Source: Streptomyces sp. ISL-66
GTDB taxonomy: Bacteria; Actinomycetota; Actinomycetes; Streptomycetales; Streptomycetaceae
DNA length: 42,497 nt
Direction of reading: 5' to 3'
NCBI RefSeq assembly: GCF_018614135.1
Contig: NZ_JAGGOW010000162.1
Coordinates: 1 to 42,497 of the forward strand
Position numbers and translations under genes: made by a program
Shown: piece by piece, positions 24,624-32,893 of the stretch
Position numbering within the stretch: the stretch's first letter is position 1
Layout: the number at the start of each line of letters is the position of its first letter
The notes under the pieces: model-generated
Told to the model about the DNA's origin: nothing
Database searches by the model: none
The model's input: the letters and a program-made list of their open reading frames with translations, nothing else

Positions 24624-24794
24624 GTGGATGTACTTCGGCCGCAGACAGTCACCTGCTCGTACTGCAAGGTGCGCCCCGCAGGGAAGGCGGCGCGCACCCT
24701 CGCCACCCACGAGGGACATCTGACCGTCACCTGGCATGCCAGGACGTGTCCGCACTACCTTGCCGACAGGATCCTGGCCGGCAAAGAATCTTGA
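24624..24794 (+). CDS. Zinc-ribbon-like small protein, CxYC...LTVTWH...CPHY family, copy 2
   Basis: This 56-residue protein starts with GTG (MDVLRPQTVTCSYC), has CSYC at 11-14, LTVTWH at 33-38, CPHY at 42-45 and ends ADRILAGKES. It matches the protein at 8704-8880 in all blocks while the codons differ mainly at third positions, so both are under protein-level selection. GGAAGGGG lies about 8 bases upstream. Two Cys pairs and several His residues suggest one zinc ion. An overlapping frame starting at 24544 (MDPDHVQSLIDVVMSLRG) shares part of this DNA and could encode an upstream partner, but its 3' half is antisense-like noise. Function unknown. Confidence 0.7.
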   Translation: MDVLRPQTVTCSYCKVRPAGKAARTLATHEGHLTVTWHARTCPHYLADRILAGKES

Positions 24795-25035
24795 GCCTTG
24801 CACCGATGTCGATCATCGGGGCAGGTCCAGCGGCGAAACCCGGTGTGCGTGCGGCGGCGTGCAGACATACGTGACGCAAACGGTTCGGCTTGCAGTTCGT
24901 TTCGTTCTGCTGCTCGCCCGCGATTCACGGACGCTGCTTCACATGCCCCGGATGGCGGAAGGATCGTTGGAACCGGTGTGAACGAAGCCGATGATCTCGA
25001 CCATCGCCCGACCGGTGAACTCGGCTCGGCTGGCA

Positions 25036-25069
25036 CTCCGGCCTCCCCAGGAGGTGGGGGAGGCCGGAG
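25036..25069 (-). terminator. 13-bp GC-rich stem-loop
   Basis: CTCCGGCCTCCCC (25036-25048) pairs perfectly with 25057-25069 around an 8-base loop. It lies about 90 bases past the stop of the chaplin gene. Confidence 0.5.
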
Positions 25070-25160
25070 CGCTCAGGGCGTGTGCCCTGCGGCTGGTTCA
25101 GAGGATGTGCTCTGTTGGCTCCGGCACTGTGGCTGCTCGCAGGTCAGGAGCCGGTGGTGC

Positions 25161-25454
25161 TCAGTACTCGCCGTGGTGGTCGCCCTTGTGGTGGTAGTCC
25201 TTGCCGCCGCCGCCGCCGTTGTTGATGCAGGTGTTGCCGAAGGCCGGGTTGAGGAAACCGACGACGTTGACGGTGTTGCCGCAGACGTTGATCGGGATGT
25301 GGATGGGCACCTGGACGACGTTGCCGGACAGGACGCCGGGGGAGCCGATGGCAGCGCCCTCGGCCGTGGCGTCCGCGGCCGCCATACCAGCGCCGCCGAC
25401 GAGGACGGCAGCGGCCGAGGCGGTAACCGCTACGGCCCTTGCGATACGCGACAT
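25161..25454 (-). CDS. Short chaplin (hydrophobic aerial-hypha surface protein)
   Basis: This 97-residue secreted protein has a signal peptide (1-27, ending AAADA) and one chaplin domain: AIGSPGVLSGNVVQVPIHIP then INVCGNTVNVVGFLNPAFGN with the two conserved cysteines (INVCGN and GNTCIN). Chaplins assemble into amyloid fibres that make aerial hyphae and spores water-repellent. There is no LPxTG-type sorting signal, so it is of the short secreted class. The last 20 residues (GGGGGKDYHHKGDHHGEY) are unusual: a glycine spacer followed by a His/Asp/Lys-rich tail that could bind metal. AGGAG stands at a good distance from the ATG. It is on the same strand as the small secreted gene at 26117, about 660 bases away. 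Confidence 0.92.
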   Translation of the reverse strand: MSRIARAVAVTASAAAVLVGGAGMAAADATAEGAAIGSPGVLSGNVVQVPIHIPINVCGNTVNVVGFLNPAFGNTCINNGGGGGKDYHHKGDHHGEY

Positions 25455-25589
25455 TAAAATCTCCTAGAGAAGTGGACTTGCCGCAGGGAGTGCGGCACGT
25501 GCTTCCCCTCCAACGGCACGAGCGAGCAGCCGGTTACGGCCGTTGGGCCGGACCGGTGACCTCAGGCCGCCTCTCCAGTCCTGTTGGCG

Positions 25590-25800
25590 GGGCGGGGCGG
25601 GGCGGGTCGCGGTCGGGCGGGGGCTGTGGTGCGGGCGGGGGGACCGGTCGTTCATGCCTGCCTCGCCGAGGCTGCGGTAGCCGGCGGTCCACCGTTCGCC
25701 GGTGTTGGGTGAGACCTGGAAGCGTTCGACGGCCCGGCGAAGCGGCCGGCCTTCCTCGACCATGCGGCGGGCCGGGCGCAGGCGTCCGGTCTCGGTCGGG
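25590..25800 (-). pseudogene. IS481-family transposase, N-terminal HTH fragment
   Basis: The minus-strand frame reads TGRLRPARRMVEEGRPLRRA then VERFQVSPNTGERWTAGYRS and LGEAGMNDRSPRPHHSP, the N-terminal helix-turn-helix of IS481 transposases. Nothing of the DDE core follows; after RPT the sequence is unrelated proline/arginine-rich DNA. The gene is truncated on both sides. Confidence 0.6.
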
Positions 25801-26064
25801 GGGCGTTACGGTGTGCCGCGAGGGCCTTTCTGGTCGGTGGAGATGTCGCACTCCACACCGAACCCGGAAGGCCCTCACCCGTTCAAGATCCCCCAGCCGA
25901 GACCTGCATCACCCGTCCACAACCTCCCTGGACAGAACACAAACCGCATCACCGCCAGGTTGTCGACAGGCCACACCGCATGGCCTGTTCCGGGGCCCCG
26001 GAGCCGAGGCCCCCTGCGCCGGCTCCGTCACTGGTTCTTCAGGACCCGGGAAGCAGCACAAAGC

Positions 26065-26098
26065 GCAATGCCCCTTGCCGTCCGGCAAGGGGCATTGC
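26065..26098 (-). terminator. 15-bp perfect stem-loop with GTCC loop
   Basis: GCAATGCCCCTTGCC (26065-26079) pairs completely with 26084-26098 across four bases. It lies 19 bases past the stop of the minus-strand gene at 26117 and is followed by a short T-containing run. A strong intrinsic terminator. Confidence 0.75.
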
Positions 26099-26116
26099 GG
26101 GGTGCCACTGTCAGTA

Positions 26117-26323
26117 CTACGAGCCGAACTTCAAGCCGACTGTGTTGTCGTGGCCCGCGTTGACCAGGTCGCTGCCGGCGATCTGGGTCCGGTCGCCGAA
26201 GACGAACGTGTACGAGTCTTGAGGCTGGTAGTTGACATTCACGTCGGCGCTGGCGGCGGACGCACCGCCGAGGACGACGATGCCGGCGGCGAGGATGGTG
26301 ACGAGAGAACGCACAGATCGCAC
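26117..26323 (-). CDS. Small secreted protein
   Basis: This 68-residue protein has a signal peptide (1-26, MRSVRSLVTILAAGIVVLGG then ASAASA) and a mature part of about 42 residues, DVNVNYQPQDSYTFVFGDRT then QIAGSDLVNAGHDNTVGLKF. The mature part is rich in Asn, Asp, Val and aromatic residues, alternating in a beta pattern, and has no cysteine. The start may be GTG 26323 or GTG 26314; AAAAGG fits the second better. A strong terminator follows. It lies on the same strand as, and near, the chaplin gene. I do not recognise a named family; a surface or fibre-associated role is a guess from context. Confidence 0.65.
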   Translation of the reverse strand: MRSVRSLVTILAAGIVVLGGASAASADVNVNYQPQDSYTFVFGDRTQIAGSDLVNAGHDNTVGLKFGS

Positions 26324-26460
26324 CTTTTCGAGCGGGGAAGGAACACCCTCGAAGGGAGGAGCCGCCTCGGTGTCTCGCCGGCTGCCCGGACACGGGCAAT
26401 CTCAAGCCAAAATGGCCGAGCCCGCCGTTGTGAGCGCGGCATGTCGTCGCGGGGATCCCA

Positions 26461-26529
26461 GGACTGGAGGTCCGGCAGACCCGTCCGGTCTTCCGGACTG
26501 GAGGTTCGGCAGAGTTCGTCCGGTCTTCG
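26461..26529. repeat. Two tandem copies of a 34-35-bp unit
   Basis: GGACTGGAGGTCCGGCAGAC starts the first copy and GGACTGGAGGTTCGGCAGAG the second; both end in CGTCCGGTCTTC plus one base. The units differ at a few positions. The repeat lies about 140-200 bases upstream of the small secreted gene on the minus strand. Confidence 0.55.
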
Positions 26530-26712
26530 AGGCCATCAGCGAGGCCGGTGCCCGCCCACCCCCTGTGCTGCCGGGCGGCAAGGCGCCGGCGTCAGCGGCT
26601 GGTCACTGCTCACGCAGGCGTCTTCCCATCTCTTCGATCATGGCGGCGCGGTCGGGCTTCGTCTTGAACAGACCTTCGTCCGGCCCGTCGCGTGAAAGCT
26701 TGTTCAGGGGGT

Positions 26713-26756
26713 GTGAACAAACCTTGAATGACGCGCCGGTCTGAAGGTTTGTTCAC
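26713..26756. repeat. 13-bp perfect inverted repeat with 18-base spacer
   Basis: GTGAACAAACCTT (26713-26725) and AAGGTTTGTTCAC (26744-26756) are exact complements. The outer bases extend the pairing imperfectly (CAGGG...CCCTG). The AT-rich arms in GC-rich DNA point to a protein-binding or recombination site more than to a terminator. Confidence 0.5.
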
Positions 26757-27303
26757 CCCGCCCTGGCCGGAGGGCGCGAGCTTGGGTGCTCGGGTCCACG
26801 AGCCGCTCGCCGAAGTGCCGGACCAGGGCCTACCGCGAATGCCAGCCCCGTTCGGGAGATGTACCGGGTGACCTTCTTGTGACGCTACCGGGGTGCGGGG
26901 CGGGTGGTCCTGACGCTGACACCGCCGTACGCGGCGACATCACCCCCTGGACCGGGCAGGCGGGGGCAGAACGTGTCAGGTGTCAGGACCCGGGGCCGCC
27001 CCGGGAAGGCCGGGGGAACCGAAGGACCCTCCCGGGGCGGTGTGCATCCCGTCCCTTCAACGAGCGAGAGCAGAACCAGTTCCGCAAAGACCGCCACCGG
27101 ATGGCCGCCGGGCAGAGCGGAGAATCAGGCCGGTGAGCACCAACCGCCGCCGCCCGCTGGGCACCGGATTCCACCGCGCCGACCCATCGGGTGTTCGGGG
27201 CTGTCTATAGGTGGGTTATTCAGTGGCTGCGATCTCGGTTTCGTGTCAGTGATTTCCCGTGACCCTCACTGTCGTGGGGGCGGCACTTCGCACTTCCAGC
27301 CTT

Positions 27304-28766
27304 CTACTGTGCCCAGTCGATGCCGAGTTTGGCGAGCGCAGCGAACTGATCGGCGGCGAGCCTGTCCCGCCGGGTTTTGGTGTTGGATACCCAGACGCCG
27401 AGCTTCACGACCAGCTCGGTGTCGCTGTCGAGGGTGATCGTCTCGGTGTGGCTGCGTGGTACCGGCCGGTCGGCGCCTTCCCGTTCCATCCACTGCGCGA
27501 GGGCTGTCAGGCCACGTTGGAACGCCTGCTGCGCTTTGGTCGGGTCCGTCGTCGTACGGGGGGCCGCCGGGGCGGGAGACGGCGTCTGGGCGGGTTGTAC
27601 GCCCAGTGCGGTAAGCCGGTCCTGTTGCTCGGTGGAGAGTTGTGCCCAGGTGCCGGGGTGTTTCTGTCGCTGGAGCCACTTGCCGAGGTCGTCGCCTTCG
27701 AAGAGCACTCCTGGCTGGATGTCGGGCAGGCTGCCGTCGGCGTCGGCCAGGTCGGCGAGCACTCGGTGGTGCCGCTGCCAGTCCAGCGGCCATGGGCAGT
27801 TCCAGTCGTTGTCGATCGCGTTCAGTTGCTTCGCGCGTTCCTGCGCCCGCTCCGGGTCCTTGCCCAACCCGTTCTTCTCGCCCACGCGCCGGAGGTTGGC
27901 CATGTGCTGCCCGATGGGCACCATGGCCTCGCCGTCGCCCCACAGTGCGTCCTGGCGGGGTGCGAGGTGTCCGGTGGCTCGCCGGTAGGAGCGGAGCGAG
28001 GCGACTTTGTTCTCCCATGCTTCTTCGCCGGGCTCCCAGACCATCCCGGCTTCTGGGGCGTCGAGCAGGGTCTTGGGCCGTTCTTCCAGCTCTCCGGCCC
28101 GCAGCGTCTTCCGCTGTTGGTGCACCCACCGTCCGAGGGGGAAGGCCTTGGTGACGCCGACTTCGGTCCCGGTGTCGTAGGGGACGGCGTACAACCGGTG
28201 ATCTCGTTCTCTGTCCGCCAGCGGATGAGGGCTTGGTAGCCCTCCAGCCATACCAGCGACTCCGGCCGGTAGACCCGGGTCCGAAGGAACCCCGCGATGG
28301 TCGCCGCGTCGCGCGGGCTGGAGAAGTGCAGGAGCGCGGATTGGGCGGCGGCCTGGGTGTCGTCCGGCTCCTGGTCCTCGCCGTCACTCTCACCGCTGGC
28401 GCCGGCACTGGCTTCGAAGATCCGGCCGTCCTCGTCGCGTCGGATGTGGATCTGTCGTTCGTGCTGGCTGTGGGCGAGGGCGCGAGAGGCGAGCTGCTCA
28501 GTGAGGCGTTCATCGTGCGAGCGCAGGCCTTGGAGGACGGCTACAAGGGGCGCAAAAGAAGCGCTGGCGACCATGTCCTCGAGGCCCTCACCCCGCTCGA
28601 GGAAGACGGGCACGATGATGCGGGCGATCTTGGTGGTGCCGTCGGGGTTGGGGCGGAGGGCTCGGCCGATGTTCTGGACGATTTCGACTTGGGAGCTGCG
28701 GGTGTCGGCGAAGCAGATGGCTTCGACGCCGTGTTCGCCGGTGACGTCGACACCCTCCCCAAGCAC
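27304..28766 (-). pseudogene. DEAD/DEAH-type helicase with HA repeats, truncated and frameshifted
   Basis: From 28766 the frame begins inside the helicase C-terminal domain (LGEGVDVTGEHGVEAICFAD, then SSQVEIVQNIGRALRPNPDG, motifs V and VI). Near 28200, after RWRTENEITG, the frame shifts to LYAVPYDTGTEVGVTKAFPL, and a series of helicase-associated repeats follows (each with Trp, Gly, Pro and LGxWxxxQR, e.g. FPLGRWVHQQRKTL, DDLGKWLQRQKHPG, VKLGVWVSNTKTRR) to the stop at 27304. The whole N-terminal ATPase half (Walker A, DEAH) is missing; the break joins directly to a barstar-like remnant. Streptomyces HA-domain helicases are large and often on mobile or terminal DNA. Confidence 0.75.
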
Positions 28767-28778
28767 GGGTGGGGAAAT

Positions 28779-28916
28779 TCAAAGACCCTCATCACCGCCG
28801 CGCAGGCAGTCGGCGAAGGCATCGAAGTTCCGGCCGAAGCAGCCGCCGCAGCCGATGCTCTCGCCGGCGACCCGCCAGAAGTCCGGAGCGTCTTGACCTG
28901 CCTGCGCCCGCAGCCT
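28779..28916 (-). pseudogene. Barstar-like (ribonuclease inhibitor) remnant
   Basis: The minus-strand frame after a TAG at 28917-28919 reads QDAPDFWRVAGESIGCGGCF then GRNFDAFADCLRGGDEGL and stops at 28779. The phrase (Y/C)FGRN(F/L)DAFADCLRGG is the hallmark of actinobacterial barstar-family immunity proteins. It is cut off after the second helix by the junction with the helicase remnant, and no start codon is present. No barnase-type toxin gene is in the window. Confidence 0.5.
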
Positions 28917-29056
28917 CTATCCCGCTTGCCGCCTGCCCATCCGTTTCGAACCCGTGCTGTTCAGGCAGGACCTCGCACGGGTCGCCGGACATGCGGGGTT
29001 CTGCGCATCACCACCGCGACGCCGGAGACGGATAACGGGCGGGCGATCATAAGGCT

Positions 29057-29782
29057 ATGACGCGGTGGATCCGGATTCACGAAACCGAGTACGGCCTCTG
29101 GTCGTACTTCGAACTCGACGACAAGGGGTGGGCTCGACGCCAGGCCTGCCTTCGAGGCTCTGACCACCAGCCGGTGGCGGCGGCGACCCTGACCGAGGTC
29201 CTTCGGCTCAGGGATCAAGCCGACCTCGAGGAACCGTCGGCGTACGAGCGCCAGTACGGCATCCTCGCGGAGCACAACTTCGGCAGCTGGGGGGAAGCCG
29301 AAGGAGTATCCGAGATCTCCGAAGACACCTTCGAGCAGGTCTGGCACTTTGCCCGCACACAACTCGACGTGGTCGCCAGGGCACCGACCAGAACCGACCC
29401 GGCGGCTCGTGCAGACCACTCGGGGGCCGGCATGACACGTGACGAGCTATCGGCTCTCCTGGACAAGGACACCACCGCATGCCGACCGGCCCGGACGGCC
29501 CTCCTGGCCGGGGGCCGCTTCGCGGTCTCGGAGGGACTGGTCCCGGCACGTCGACTGGGATACACATACCGCAGTCGATTGAGACGCGCCCGGCTACGCG
29601 GCCAGCAGACGCTCGCCCTCGACGAAACCGTCGACATCCTCCAGCGCGCGGCAGACGAGCCGATCCGCATCGGCGAGATCACTACCGAAGACCGGTCCTG
29701 GACGTTCATGCTCTTCCTCGACGCCACGGCGACCACCGTGCTCGCCTGTGGCGCACTCGCATCCTCGGCGGCCAACGACTGA
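29057..29782 (+). CDS. Hypothetical protein
   Basis: This 241-residue mostly soluble protein has an N-terminal domain with many aromatic and acidic residues (MTRWIRIHETEYGLWSYFEL, about 1-110), a Ser/Ala-rich joint, and a second part (about 125-240) with paired basic helices (YRSRLRRARLRG) and an alanine-rich hydrophobic end. AAGG precedes the ATG at a normal distance. I do not recognise a family. It is flanked by the barstar/helicase relics upstream and another unknown gene downstream on the same strand, 226 bases later. Likely a real, intact gene. Confidence 0.65.
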   Translation: MTRWIRIHETEYGLWSYFELDDKGWARRQACLRGSDHQPVAAATLTEVLRLRDQADLEEPSAYERQYGILAEHNFGSWGEAEGVSEISEDTFEQVWHFARTQLDVVARAPTRTDPAARADHSGAGMTRDELSALLDKDTTACRPARTALLAGGRFAVSEGLVPARRLGYTYRSRLRRARLRGQQTLALDETVDILQRAADEPIRIGEITTEDRSWTFMLFLDATATTVLACGALASSAAND

Positions 29783-30008
29783 CGAGCCTCGATCAGCGCC
29801 CGGCCGTCTACCACCATCGAGCTCAGCCCCGAAAGGGTCATGCCTCTGCTCAAGTCGGCCGACAGAGTCCACCGGCCCGGCACAACCGGTCAGCCTGGGG
29901 CGGGCGAGCGTTGCCTACATGGCGGAGCGCAGCATGCAGGCCGTCTTGGTCATGGCGGCCTGCGCCGCTTCGTCGAGTCCCAGTCGCGCTATTGAACTTG
30001 AATGTGTG

Positions 30009-30464
30009 ATGTCGGCCTGGTCGTCGTCAGCCGTCCATGATCAGGCCGGTGTCGACCGGATCTTGCGCGAAGCGTTCTCCAAGGAGGAGACGCTGGCCTG
30101 GGTGGAGGCGAATCTGCCGAACGAGTCGGGCATGACCCACACGAAAGACGGCAGGGCCATGCCAACCAAGCGGGCCGAGGCTCTCTGCTTCGTCTACCGC
30201 GGGCGCCCAACAGCTCGTGTAGCCAATGAGCACGACGACGGCCAGGGGCCAGCCCTCTTTGAAGACGTCTTCGCCCGTGTGTTCGTAGCGACACGTGACC
30301 GCCTTCAGCAGATCAAGCACGACGATCACGGAACGCCGGAGGAGAAGGACCAGCTGGTCTCCCTCATGACCGGCCCGGAAGGGGCACTGATGCCGGGCCT
30401 CTTCATCAGCCAGATCGGCGCCACGCCGGACTCGCAGCTCGAGGAAGCCGAAGCACAGGGGTAG
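30009..30464 (+). CDS. Hypothetical protein
   Basis: This 151-residue protein (start MSAWSSSAVHDQAGVDRILR) has a helical N-terminal half and a region of charged and polar residues (ANEHDDGQGPALFEDVFARV) followed by an acidic end. No known motif is seen. The start at 30009 is chosen because the open frame upstream (to 29748) has an unnatural Ser/Pro/Arg composition; no strong ribosome site was found. A perfect 38-bp palindrome follows the stop. Function unknown. Confidence 0.55.
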   Translation: MSAWSSSAVHDQAGVDRILREAFSKEETLAWVEANLPNESGMTHTKDGRAMPTKRAEALCFVYRGRPTARVANEHDDGQGPALFEDVFARVFVATRDRLQQIKHDDHGTPEEKDQLVSLMTGPEGALMPGLFISQIGATPDSQLEEAEAQG

Positions 30465-30518
30465 ACCAGACCAGCTCGGGCAGTTCAGCTGGGGTCGTAC
30501 GACTGAGGCAGGTCACAT

Positions 30519-30556
30519 GGGTGGGGCTGGACAGCACGTGCTGTCCAGCCCCACCC
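30519..30556. terminator. Perfect 38-bp palindrome between converging genes
   Basis: The left arm GGGTGGGGCTGGACAGCAC (30519-30537) and right arm (30538-30556) are exact complements with no loop bases. Transcripts from both sides end here (stop at 30464 on plus, 30590 on minus), so it probably serves as a bidirectional terminator. Confidence 0.7.
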
Positions 30557-30589
30557 GTATCCAATCTGGCGGAACCCGGCGCCGGCCAG

Positions 30590-31210
30590 CTAGGCCCACC
30601 TCATCCCGACCCTGGACAGCTGCTCCACTCGCTCCGGTGCCAGCGCGGCGCCGCGCCGGCGCTGGTTGTCGATCCACATCCCGAGCTTCAGCGCCACGTC
30701 CTGCTGCGCCTGGCCGTCGCCGTCGCCGCCGGTGGGGATGGTCTCGATGTGCTTGCGGGGGACCGTGAGGTGGCCCTCTCGGGCGTAGAAGTGCTGGGCG
30801 GCGGCGTAGTGCATGGCCCACTTGTCGGCCTGGCTGGTGCGCGCCTTCGGCTTCTCGGCCTCGGTCGCGGGGGTGATGCCGAGGATCTGTTCGCACATCC
30901 ACTGCTGTACCGGGGTGAGCTGGTCCCATCCGTGCCGGACCGAGGTCACCCACCGGCCCAGATCCCCGCCCTGGCGCACGGCTTCGCCCACCACGGTGGG
31001 AAGTGTCTGGCCAGCGTCCAGGTGCTGGTGGACGAGGTGGAAGCACCGCTGCCACGTCACCGGCCAGTTCGGGCACCAGGAGGGGTCGATGACCTCGAGC
31101 TGCTCGCGCCGCTTGCGCGTCATCGCACCGGCGGACGACTCCACGGGCAGGCCTTCGGCCCGCCGCTGCTCGATCTCCAGCCCCTTCCGTACGGCGACCC
31201 GCGCGTTCTT
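30590..31210 (-). pseudogene. Helicase-associated (HA) domain protein, 5' truncated
   Basis: From about 31210 the frame reads SKNARVAVRKGLEIEQRRAE, then WCPNWPVTWQRCFHLVHQHL, GGDLGRWVTSVRHGWDQLTP and the last HA repeat SQADKWAMHYAAAQHFYARE with LKLGMWIDNQRRRGAALAPE, ending RVGMRWA. These are three HA repeats without any helicase motor. Upstream of 31210 the open frame is Pro/Arg/Gly-rich and not HA-like, so the N terminus has been lost or replaced. A shorter copy of the last repeat is at 9192-9347. It could still be translated. Confidence 0.65.
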
Positions 31211-31660
31211 TGAGGCGTCCCGAGGGCGGACCGCCCCGCGAGCAAACTGCAGGACTCCTGGCCCTCCGGGACCCGAAGGACGGGGTACGGAAAAGAGCAC
31301 CGGACCTCGCGTCCGGCCCGCCGCTCTCGCTCGGGGCGACCGATGGCTTCCTCGCCGTCGGGGAGGAAACGGCTTCAGAACAGGATGGGCAGGGACTGCT
31401 CCCGAGCTTCGGCCGCGGTCAGGCATGTGTCCGCGGAAGCGACGTAGTACGTCGTCTCACCCCCTGGTAGCTCGGGGCGCAGCTCTGTTCGGTGGAGGGT
31501 TGGCACTCACGGTCCGGTGATCAGGACGGCGGGCGCTCTGCGACCCGACCTGATGACCAGTGCAGATGGACCAACAGCTTTCAGAGCGAACCTCTGCAGA
31601 GGCCTCCGATACAGGAGAGGTGGAGCGTCTCGCCGTTGGAACACCCAGGTCAGCACTCGA
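31211..31660. other. Gap between the HA remnant and the terpene synthases
   Basis: No gene is supported. A 15-base palindrome CGACGTA-G-TACGTCG lies at 31440-31454. It may be an operator; no gene clearly begins beside it. Confidence 0.35.
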
Positions 31661-32656
31661 TTACCTGGCGTTGGCCGCCAGGTGAGCGGCCGATGTGCCC
31701 AAGCCGGTCGGCCTGGTCGGCACGCGGAGTTCGGTGGCGGCGGGCTGCAAGCCGTAGCGGGCGGTGTGATAGGGCCAGGCGTACATACCGGCCAGCAGTG
31801 ACTGGAGCGCGGAGACGTATCCCGACAGGGCCTCGCGGGCGTGGGGGTCGGTGCCGAGTTCTTCAAGGGTCCGCGGCAGGTCGATATCAGCTGCGGCCTG
31901 CAGGGTGTGCACCCGGGAGGTGAGTACCCGGTCGACGGCGTCCACGGCCTTCTGCAGGTTGCAGTCCATCGTCCGCTGGAAGATCCTGACGCCGTTGGAG
32001 TCGGCCTCGCCTTGCGCCCGTTCCTTGTTGTAGGAGATGACGTCGTTCTGCAGGCCGGCTGCGTCGCAAACAGCGTCGATGATTGCTTGGAAGGGACGGG
32101 ACTCCAGGATTGGTCGGGGGATCTCGGTGCCTGTGGCGTGTTCCAGCAGGAAGACGGTGGCGGGTGTGGCGCCGAAGTCGCGGCGCAGCTGGATGTAGTC
32201 GACCGGGTCTGGGAAACGGTCCTCGCCGGTGGCTTCCTGCGCCCAGCGGCTGCCTTCCAGGAAGCGTCGGAAGTGGCGTGTGTAGCGCAGCCGCCATTCC
32301 CGGCTCATGGCTCCGGCGGTACGCAGCCACAGATCAGCTACGGCGTGTTCGGCCGGATGCTCGGGCACCGGCATGACGACGGGGTCAACGGGCATGAACA
32401 TCATCAGCCGGTCGATCCGGTCGTTGAGCTCCTGAGGATCTGTGCAGGCGAGGTAGGCGCTCTGGAACAGGTCGTCCACGAACCAGAGCAGCACGCACCA
32501 GTCCGACAGCAGGTCCAGCTTCCGTGCGTCCGCGTCGGGATAGGCCATCGCGGCGAACAACGGGAACTGCGCCGCCGCGTACTTGGCCTGGCTCCACTTG
32601 CCGTCCGATGCCTCCTCATGGATGGGATCCAGCAGCCCCGTCGAGTGTGCCCAGGT
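31661..32656 (-). CDS. Class I terpene synthase, probably 5' truncated
   Basis: This enzyme of the bacterial sesquiterpene cyclase fold ionises a prenyl diphosphate with three Mg ions. The frame is open from a TAA at 32657-32659: TWAHSTGLLDPIHEEASDGK, then KYAAAQFPLFAAMAYPDADA. The usual 40-50 residues before this are absent and no good start exists; a TTG at 32560 would cut into the fold. The NSE motif NDVISYNKE and the RY pair (WPYHTARY) are intact. The Asp motif is DDLFQS, with Gln instead of the third acidic residue. The end PTRPTGLGTSAAHLAANAR matches the tail of its neighbour. It lies downstream of the second synthase on the same strand, with 237 bases between. The product cannot be predicted. 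Confidence 0.75.
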   Translation of the reverse strand, partial: TWAHSTGLLDPIHEEASDGKWSQAKYAAAQFPLFAAMAYPDADARKLDLLSDWCVLLWFVDDLFQSAYLACTDPQELNDRIDRLMMFMPVDPVVMPVPEHPAEHAVADLWLRTAGAMSREWRLRYTRHFRRFLEGSRWAQEATGEDRFPDPVDYIQLRRDFGATPATVFLLEHATGTEIPRPILESRPFQAIIDAVCDAAGLQNDVISYNKERAQGEADSNGVRIFQRTMDCNLQKAVDAVDRVLTSRVHTLQAAADIDLPRTLEELGTDPHAREALSGYVSALQSLLAGMYAWPYHTARYGLQPAATELRVPTRPTGLGTSAAHLAANAR

Positions 32657-32893
32657 TTAGATCACCAACGCGGTCGGCGTTCCGTACCCGCGTCCGGAGG
32701 GCGGGGCCCTAACGGGCATCGCCTCGGCCGGTGGTCCCAGCGGCGGGTTGTCCAGGCTCGCCGGATGAGGCTGCGGCCAGTGATGATCGCGTCAGCGAGG
32801 TCGAAGAAGGCTTCGGGGCTGTCCGGCCACGAACGTGTGCCGCCCAGCCAGCGCGGTCGGGCCCAGCGAGGGCGGTCGGGCTGATGCTGGGGG

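Larger units (their letters stand above)
26324..27303. other. 980-base stretch without a clear intact gene
   Basis: Besides the tandem repeat (26461-26529) and the inverted repeat (26713-26756), one minus-strand frame ending at 26603 looks coding at its end: NKLSRDGPDEGLFKTKPDRA then AMIEEMGRRLREQ. It has a stop shortly upstream and no start codon with a ribosome site, so it is probably the 3' remnant of a lost gene. The part from about 26800 to 27300 shows nothing convincing. Confidence 0.35.

Noticed and set aside
24449..24650. A minus-strand frame reading PFLLAGTPQAHDHVYQTLHV then IRIHTRRYGPG, ending in a TAG
   Set aside because: It looks fairly natural but has no start codon with ribosome site and conflicts at one end with the plus-strand zinc-ribbon-like gene, which is supported by a paralogue.
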